Below are positions 8,065 through 13,087 of a stretch of DNA of 13,087 bases, one piece after another. The number at the start of each line of letters is the position of its first letter. Position 1 is the first letter of the stretch. Made by a program: the position numbers and the translations under genes. The notes below the pieces were generated by a model. The model saw only the letters and a list, made by a program, of their open reading frames with translations, ran no database searches and was not told the origin of the DNA. The stretch is from Scenedesmus sp. ARA3 (Eukaryota; Chlorophyta; Chlorophyceae; Sphaeropleales; Scenedesmaceae). The stretch spans positions 1-13,087 of the forward strand of contig RWJK01000508.1 of NCBI GenBank assembly GCA_004335835.1. The letters run 5' to 3'.

Positions 8065-9586
8065 ATGGCCGCTGTGGATGGACTTAAGCCTGGATTTGGC
8101 TACGTGCTGGGCACAGCAGCTGCCTCATACTTTGTGTGAGTGTGCTGCGCAGAGATCTGTGCTGAATGGCATCTTCTTGGCACCAGCAGAACCAGAACAC
8201 TGCACACCGCACCCATTCCCTGCAGCATGCTCATTGCATGCATACCCCTTGATTGGTGCTTAATACTGACATGCGTCTTGCAGGCACCACATGTACATGG
8301 GTTTCAAGGTGGTCAAGGCGCGCAAGCAGTAAGTGCCAATCACGTCCAATGCATCTGCCATTGGCAGATCGTCTAGGAAATGTGTTGCATACTTTGCGTG
8401 CAGTGTGCACACCACCGTGCAGTCTATTGTTCAGCAGATTTGAAGCTGTGCTGGCCCTTCATCAAGACAAAAGCAGCTGGTCAAGTTGTTCCTGCTGCAG
8501 GAAATGATGCAACAGTGCAGCATCATCACTCTGTTACTCAAAACCCTTTGACATTCTGCCGTTTACATCCTGCAGGTTTAATGTGGAGTACCCTGCCCTG
8601 TACGCTGACGAGAAAAACTGCTCAGATGAGAAGAGCCGCCAGGCAAGTGCTAGCGACAAGCCTTTGCCCAGGTGCTGTATCAGCCAGGCATCCAGCAGCA
8701 GCAGCTCCTGCATGTTTGCATTTCACAGGATTTGCTTGCACGATGCTGCCACAACTAGCATGGACGACAGCCCTTCTCCTCCATGTTGTAGTTGCCTGAG
8801 CAATGACACAGGCACTGTGACCGGGCATGTGAAGTTCAACACCTCCTTGCATTTGCACAGCGCTTGTGCCAGGGTGCTGTTGCCGCCCATCGTAACACAC
8901 TCAAGTCGAAACCTGCAACCACCACTGCACCATCAATCAGGGCGCAAGCCACATTGCCCCTGCAGGTCCGACTCAACATGTCCAACTCCCTGACTTCCCG
9001 ATGCCGGCCCGCCCTGCACCACGCTGCACTGCACTGCATTGCTGCGCCTGCAGACCTTCAACTGCGTGCAGCGCGCGCACCAGAACAGCCTGGAGAACCA
9101 GCCTATCTTCCTGAGCCTGCTCACACTGTCAGGCCTGCAGTACCCCGTGACTGCCGCCTCCTTCGGCGCCCTCTACCTGGCCGGCCGCATCGGCTACGTG
9201 CAGGTGCGCTGGATACTTGTGCGGGTGCATCTGCAGCTGAGCAGGGTGGCTGTGATGCTGCTCTGGGCTCAGTGGGCGATGTGCACAGCCATATCTACAA
9301 AGGCATTGAGTCTGCTGCGGACGCCAGCACCTCTGTAATCAGTGCAAACGGTTGGGCCAGCTGTGCACGGTTGGACGCAGGGTTGCACGCACAATGTGTA
9401 CGCCGCCTGTCTTTGATGTATGCATGCCTTGACTGCTCTGCTTGCGCTGCCATGTCATGCTTGCAGGGCTACTGCACTGGCGACCCCCAGAAGCGTGTAA
9501 ACTACGTGACCGCGCTGGGCTACGTGGGCATCTTCGGCCTGGTGGGCACCACCATCAAGTTTGCAGCTGACCTGCTGAGCAAGTAA
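8065..9586 (+). CDS. MGST3: Microsomal glutathione S-transferase 3 (MAPEG family)
   Basis: Small membrane enzyme of the MAPEG superfamily; MGST3-type proteins conjugate glutathione to lipophilic electrophiles and reduce lipid hydroperoxides, usually in ER or outer mitochondrial membranes. Exons: 8065-8135, 8284-8328, 8576-8642, 9054-9203, 9467-9586, giving 150 residues (animal MGST3 is about 152). Recognisable blocks: FGYVLGTAAASYFV (11-24, first membrane helix), KARKQFNVEYPALYA (35-49), the signature FNCVQRAHQNSLE (63-75), AGRIGYVQGYCTGDPQKR (104-121) and GLVGTTIKFA (135-144, last helix). Four hydrophobic segments are present. The ATG has a good context and follows an in-frame TGA at 8011-8013. 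The intron at 8643-9053 starts with GC instead of GT; the other three are GT-AG. The gene runs divergently from DRC7 and convergently with the kinase-like gene. Fully consistent with an intact gene. Confidence 0.93.
8643..9053 (+). other. GC-AG intron in MGST3
   Basis: Exon 3 must end at CAG (8642) and exon 4 must start at ACC (9054) to give the family motif SRQ-TFNCVQRAHQN. The donor is CAG|GCAAGT, the perfect consensus of the minor GC class, and the acceptor is CCTGCAG|A. The next GT donor downstream (8672, CCCAG|GTGCTG) is in phase 2 and would put exon 4 out of frame. Confidence 0.85.
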
Positions 9587-9916
9587 AGCACCCACGGCAC
9601 GCTACAGTGTTGTCTGTCCTCTAAGCGCCGCATGTGCAGTCGGCTGTACTAGAGCATTGGATTGGAGGCAGCGAGGGGGAAGAGGAGAAGGAGCTGAATG
9701 GGTGGCAGTTGTGCGCAGCAGTTGCAGCTGGTTTTGAGCCTTTGGAGGGCAATCCTTGTGGCTATTGATGTGGTGCTTGCAAGTCTGAAGTTGGCATATT
9801 GTGCGACTGTGCAGCTGGACGAGGCAGCATTTTTCCATTTTGCACCCTGCTTTTGTTGCCAGATGCACGCAAGTGCCTCGTTGCTGGTTTCGCAACCAAC
9901 ATGCGGCGGCTGTGCT

Positions 9917-9921
9917 TGTAA
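9917..9921 (+). terminator. TGTAA polyadenylation signal, MGST3 side
   Basis: TGTAA is the usual polyadenylation signal of volvocalean green algae. This is the first plus-strand copy after the MGST3 stop, about 330 bases downstream, which would give a 3' UTR of roughly 350 bases, a usual size for such algae. Confidence 0.55.
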
Positions 9922-10154
9922 CCAGACTGTACAAGTGCTACATGGAACTCCCAGTTCTCTGGCACTGGCGCCAGTTCACTGTGGACAGCAGTTGACCGCG
10001 GCGCGCACGGCCGCCAAATTGGCCAAGATGCTCCAGCAGCTATGACTGCATCCATGAATGAAAGCGACTGCAAAATATAGCAGGCGCTGATGAGGGCGTT
10101 GACGCTAGCAAGCATGCTTGTGCGCCAAATGCACTCACATCCAGGCTCTTGGCA

Positions 10155-10159
10155 TTACA
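10155..10159 (-). terminator. TGTAA polyadenylation signal, kinase-like gene side
   Basis: TTACA on the plus strand reads TGTAA on the minus strand, 141 bases after the stop codon of the kinase-like gene. It is the first copy downstream of that stop. Confidence 0.55.
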
Positions 10160-10300
10160 ACATGACAATGGCGCACTCCTGGTGCGCTGATGGCCACAGA
10201 CAGCGCAGCAGAAACAAGCGGCCATGTCAGCCTACACCACCCCGAAAGCAGGGCAAATCTCGCCACCCCTCGTACACAGCTGCCAAAGCACGCCACCGGC

Positions 10301-12723
10301 CTACACTTCGCCCTGCTGGTTGTTGCCATACAGCTCGCCCACCAGGCGGCGTGCCACTGCGCTTGCGAGGTGTGAGGCAAGATTAAGCAATGCGTCCCCG
10401 CCCAGTGCCAGGCCCTCTCGCGCAAAGTAGTTGCAGCTGTCATACACGCGCTCGACCATGGGCCGTTCGTTGGCATCTGGAATCAGGCACTTGCTGAGCA
10501 GCTCCCTCTCCTGCAAGCTGAGGCTCGAGTAGCGCTGCAGGTAGGGGTGCTGCTCGCAGTGCATGATGTCGCTGTGCACTGCGCTGACCTTGGCCAGCCA
10601 CTCCTCCTCTGGCAGGCCCAGCAGCTCCGGCAGCGGCAGCTCACTTGCCGGCGCCGCGGTTGCAGTGAGCTTCGAGGAGGCGGCAGCGCAGCAAGTTGGC
10701 AATGCAGCCGCCACGCAAGCAGCAGCCATGCAAAGCAGTGATTGGTGCTGCCCTCGTACTGCGGCAGGTGCACGTGGATTGTGCAGACTGCACATGCTGG
10801 CTGTGACGAAAATGAAAAAGCAGCATATTAAAGGAAAAGCAGCACACCAAGGGGCAAGCAATTGCAGGACAAGGTGCTTATAGAGCCTCGAGCGGCGAGT
10901 GCTTGAAGTTGAAATGCAGGAACAATGGCAGCAAGCAACTAGCAGCAAGCACACACCTGTCCTCAGGTGCAGCAGCAGGCAGCCCAGGTGCCAGGTGTCC
11001 AGCGTGTAGTGGTGGTACACGCCCGCCCGCTGCTCAGGCGCCCGGTACGCCCACATCCCAAAGCGGTAGCCTGAGCCCAGCCCCTCATCCATTGTGGTAG
11101 AGGAGCCGCAGTTGATCATCTTGAACACCTCCCTGCCAGACGGCGCCTGCGCCTTCACAATGTTGCCAGGATGTACGGACCTGTAGATGATGCGCTTGCG
11201 GTGGCACTCCTGCAGCGCCGCGGCTGCCGCGCGCATCACCTCGAATGCATGCTGCTCACTCATGCCAGCAGGCCCGCCCTCAGGTGACTGCAGCAGCGCT
11301 GCCACGCTGCCGCCCTGTGCATACTCCAGCAGTAGGCAGGGCCGCTCCTGCTCAGAGCGCGGGGGTGCTGCAGCTGCTCCTGGCACCACCACTTGTGCTG
11401 TGCCATACGCAAAGCAGCGCACAAAGCGGGGGCTGCCCGCCAGCCGGCCGTAGCGCGCACGCACACCAAGCAGTTGCTTGCGTGCGGCGTTGCGGTAGCT
11501 GCGCATGTCATCCACTGCCACGTTGCCGCGCTCCTCTGCGGTCAAGTCCTGCAGCTGGCGGCACACCTTCAGCACATACAGCCCTCCGACCTCAGGGCTG
11601 GGCAGCGGCTGGTTGCCTGTCCTGCAAGCTGCTGCTGCCGCTGCCTGCGGTGCCGCTGCCACTGCTGCTGCTGCTGCCATCCGGCCCTCACTGTTGTCAG
11701 CTGCTGCCGTGGCTGGCTGTGTGTACAGCTGAATATTGTCTAGCTGCACAAGGTGCGCCTCTGCGTTGCCGCCCTCGCCTATGAACCCCTTGCAGGTGAC
11801 CTCATACATGGTGTTGGTGAACTTGCGCCGCCAAAGGGTGCCCTCCTGCTCCCAGAGGCGCAGCTGCATGCCAACAGGAAACTGACCTGGCTGTGCAGCA
11901 GCAGCTGCGCCAGCCGTGCTGGGGCTTGGACTAGTTGGTTGCTGCGCCTGCCGCTGCAGCACGTGTGCATTGTCTGCTACAGCAGCAGTTGGCGGCGCAG
12001 AGGCAGCAGCAGGCGGTGCTGCTGCAGGGGCAGCAGTGTCCTGCTGCTGTGATGCCACCTGCTGCCCAGCTGCTGCAGCAGACGCCAGCAGAACATTGGC
12101 AGCATCTGAAACTGCTGGTGCTGCAGCGGCGGTTCGTGCCCGCTTCCTTTGTTGCCGTACCAAAGCAGTACCAACAGCAGGAACAGCAGCACAGCAGAAA
12201 GATCAGCAGCATACAAGTTTGATGTGCCTGGATGACTCATTTTGCATAATCCTTAGCTAACCAACCTGTACCTTGACACGCTTGCAGGGCGAGGGTGTTG
12301 CTGCTGCTGCTGCAGCATGAGTCTACTACAGACACCTGTGCCACCCCTCCTCATCCACCACGTTGACACACAGCTGGCAAGCAGGAGCATGTAGCAGTCA
12401 ACTTTTACTGCTGCCAGTGGTGCTGCCGTTTCCACCTACCTGCTCAGTGAAGTCATGCGGCTGCGCTTCGTCAGCAGTAGAGGGTCCCCCTTGGCGATCC
12501 TGCACGGTGTCTACTGGCCCATCCTGCAGACCCATGGACATGCAGCATCAGTGTTTGAAGCCTGCTCAGCTAGGCTGGCCAAGGTGGCAACTGCTGTCGA
12601 AAAGCGCCCAACCGCCAGATAGCAGGACTGCTGCGCCAAACAAAATGCCAGCCTCACCTGCCCGAACTTGGCTCCCATCTGGTTGCCGCACGGGCCGTCC
12701 TCAGCGTTCACGAGTGGACTCAT
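10301..12723 (-). CDS. Protein kinase-like protein, predicted pseudokinase
   Basis: Exons: 12658-12723, 12440-12523, 12272-12309, 10957-12146, 10301-10758; all phases close, giving 611 residues. The ATG at 12723 is the first after an in-frame TAA (12756-12754). Residues 1-155 are disordered: polyQ, a basic RKRAR motif (63-67), and Ala/Gln/Pro runs. Kinase fold: Gly-rich loop GEGGNAEAHLV (186-196), beta-3 LYVLKV with Lys256, hinge LLLEYAQGG (334-342), catalytic loop YRSVHPGN (384-391), metal loop INCG (407-410), YRAPEQ (430-435), DTWHLGCLLLHL (446-457), and a C-lobe LIPDANERP segment. The HRD aspartate is Ser386, the catalytic-loop lysine is His388 and the DFG aspartate is Asn408 (INCG), so phosphotransfer is unlikely; Lys256 and Asn391 remain, so nucleotide binding is possible. 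The join into exon 5 is least certain: a second acceptor at 10787 also fits in phase and opens a different frame (LPQYEGSTNHCF). The subfamily is not recognised; substrate and role are unknown. Confidence 0.78.
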
Positions 12724-13027
12724 GCTTGCCGTATGCTTGCACTGGTTGCAACGTTAAATGCTGTGAGCGCCAGCAAATCATGAGGCAAATTCAACCTATT
12801 CGATAAGGGACCGCTATGCAGCCTCGCATGTGAAGCGCATTTCAAACACTGCCGAGCCCAAGGTTTTTGACTCCGGCCGTAAACCATGACGATCCGCTCT
12901 TGTCCAGGAGTCAGACCAAGCCCAGCTGTGGCATACTAATTGAGATTGGAGATGCCTTGTTTGCACCTGCTTAAAGTGTTGCACACGCAGCTCGGTCAGC
13001 TGTAATGTACTGCCAAGGCAGCATCAA
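12724..13027. other. Upstream region of the kinase-like gene
   Basis: About 300 bp between the start codon of the kinase-like gene and the CAT repeat. It presumably holds that gene's 5' UTR and promoter. No canonical TATA box or other gene is recognised. A TGTAA occurs on the plus strand at 13001-13005 and could belong to an unseen gene, but no plus-strand coding sequence precedes it. Confidence 0.45.

Positions 13028-13087
<60 letters not shown>
13028..13087 (+). repeat. (CAT)20 trinucleotide microsatellite, continuing past the window edge
   Basis: Sixty bases of perfect CAT repeat reach the last base of the window, so the true length is unknown. On the minus strand, the sense strand of the kinase-like gene whose ATG lies about 305 bases away, the tract reads as consecutive ATG codons. 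Confidence 0.97.

Larger units (their letters stand above)
9587..10300. other. Convergent 3' region between MGST3 and the kinase-like gene
   Basis: 714 bp hold the 3' UTRs of two convergent genes. Short open frames occur on both strands but none has a recognisable motif or splice-compatible continuation. The only signals I would claim are the two polyadenylation motifs listed separately; no RNA gene or mobile element was seen. Confidence 0.6.

Noticed and set aside
9602..10225. Overlapping short ORFs on both strands between MGST3 and the kinase-like gene
   Set aside because: They have no family resemblance and lie over the expected 3' UTRs and polyadenylation signals of convergent genes.

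Overview
The window looks like nuclear DNA of a green alga, probably a flagellated chlorophyte of the Chlamydomonadales/Haematococcus type. The support is dense spliceosomal introns of about 125-470 bp, CTG/CAG triplets everywhere, Ala/Gln/Ser-rich inserts in proteins, TGTAA-type polyadenylation signals, a (A/C)A(A/C)(A/C)ATGGC-like start context, and a gene of the flagellar nexin-dynein regulatory complex. No species-level assignment can be made from sequence alone.

Layout, left to right. (1) 1-590: the 3' end of a plus-strand retroelement. It has the C-terminal coding part with a nuclease-like ExK motif, a GC-rich hairpin, a second hairpin and a short TCAC repeat tail. (2) 749-7740, minus strand: seventeen exons of a dynein regulatory complex subunit 7 (DRC7/FAP50/CCDC135) gene. 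It encodes 8 leucine-rich repeats, a charged helix, five Kelch-type blades and then the DRC7 transglutaminase-like core. I joined the exons by hand and every intron phase closes (1068 residues). The C-terminal part of DRC7 is not in the window, because the retroelement occupies the place where it should continue. (3) 7741-8064: a 324-bp divergent promoter. (4) 8065-9586, plus strand: a five-exon microsomal glutathione S-transferase 3 (MAPEG) gene of 150 residues, with one GC-AG intron. (5) 9587-10300: a convergent 3' region with one TGTAA signal for each flanking gene. (6) 10301-12723, minus strand: a five-exon, 611-residue protein kinase-like protein that has lost both catalytic aspartates (a predicted pseudokinase). 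(7) 12724-13087: the upstream region of that gene, ending in a perfect (CAT)20 tract at the window edge. On the gene's own strand this tract reads as (ATG)20.

The three host genes do not form a pathway: they are a ciliary structural protein, a membrane glutathione/peroxide enzyme and a predicted pseudokinase. The points most worth following up are the LRR-Kelch-DRC7 fusion with a transglutaminase-like core lacking its cysteine, the antisense retroelement abutting DRC7, the pseudokinase, and the poly-ATG tract upstream of it. All exon borders come from splice consensus, reading-frame closure and remembered family features; no alignment or transcript data were available.
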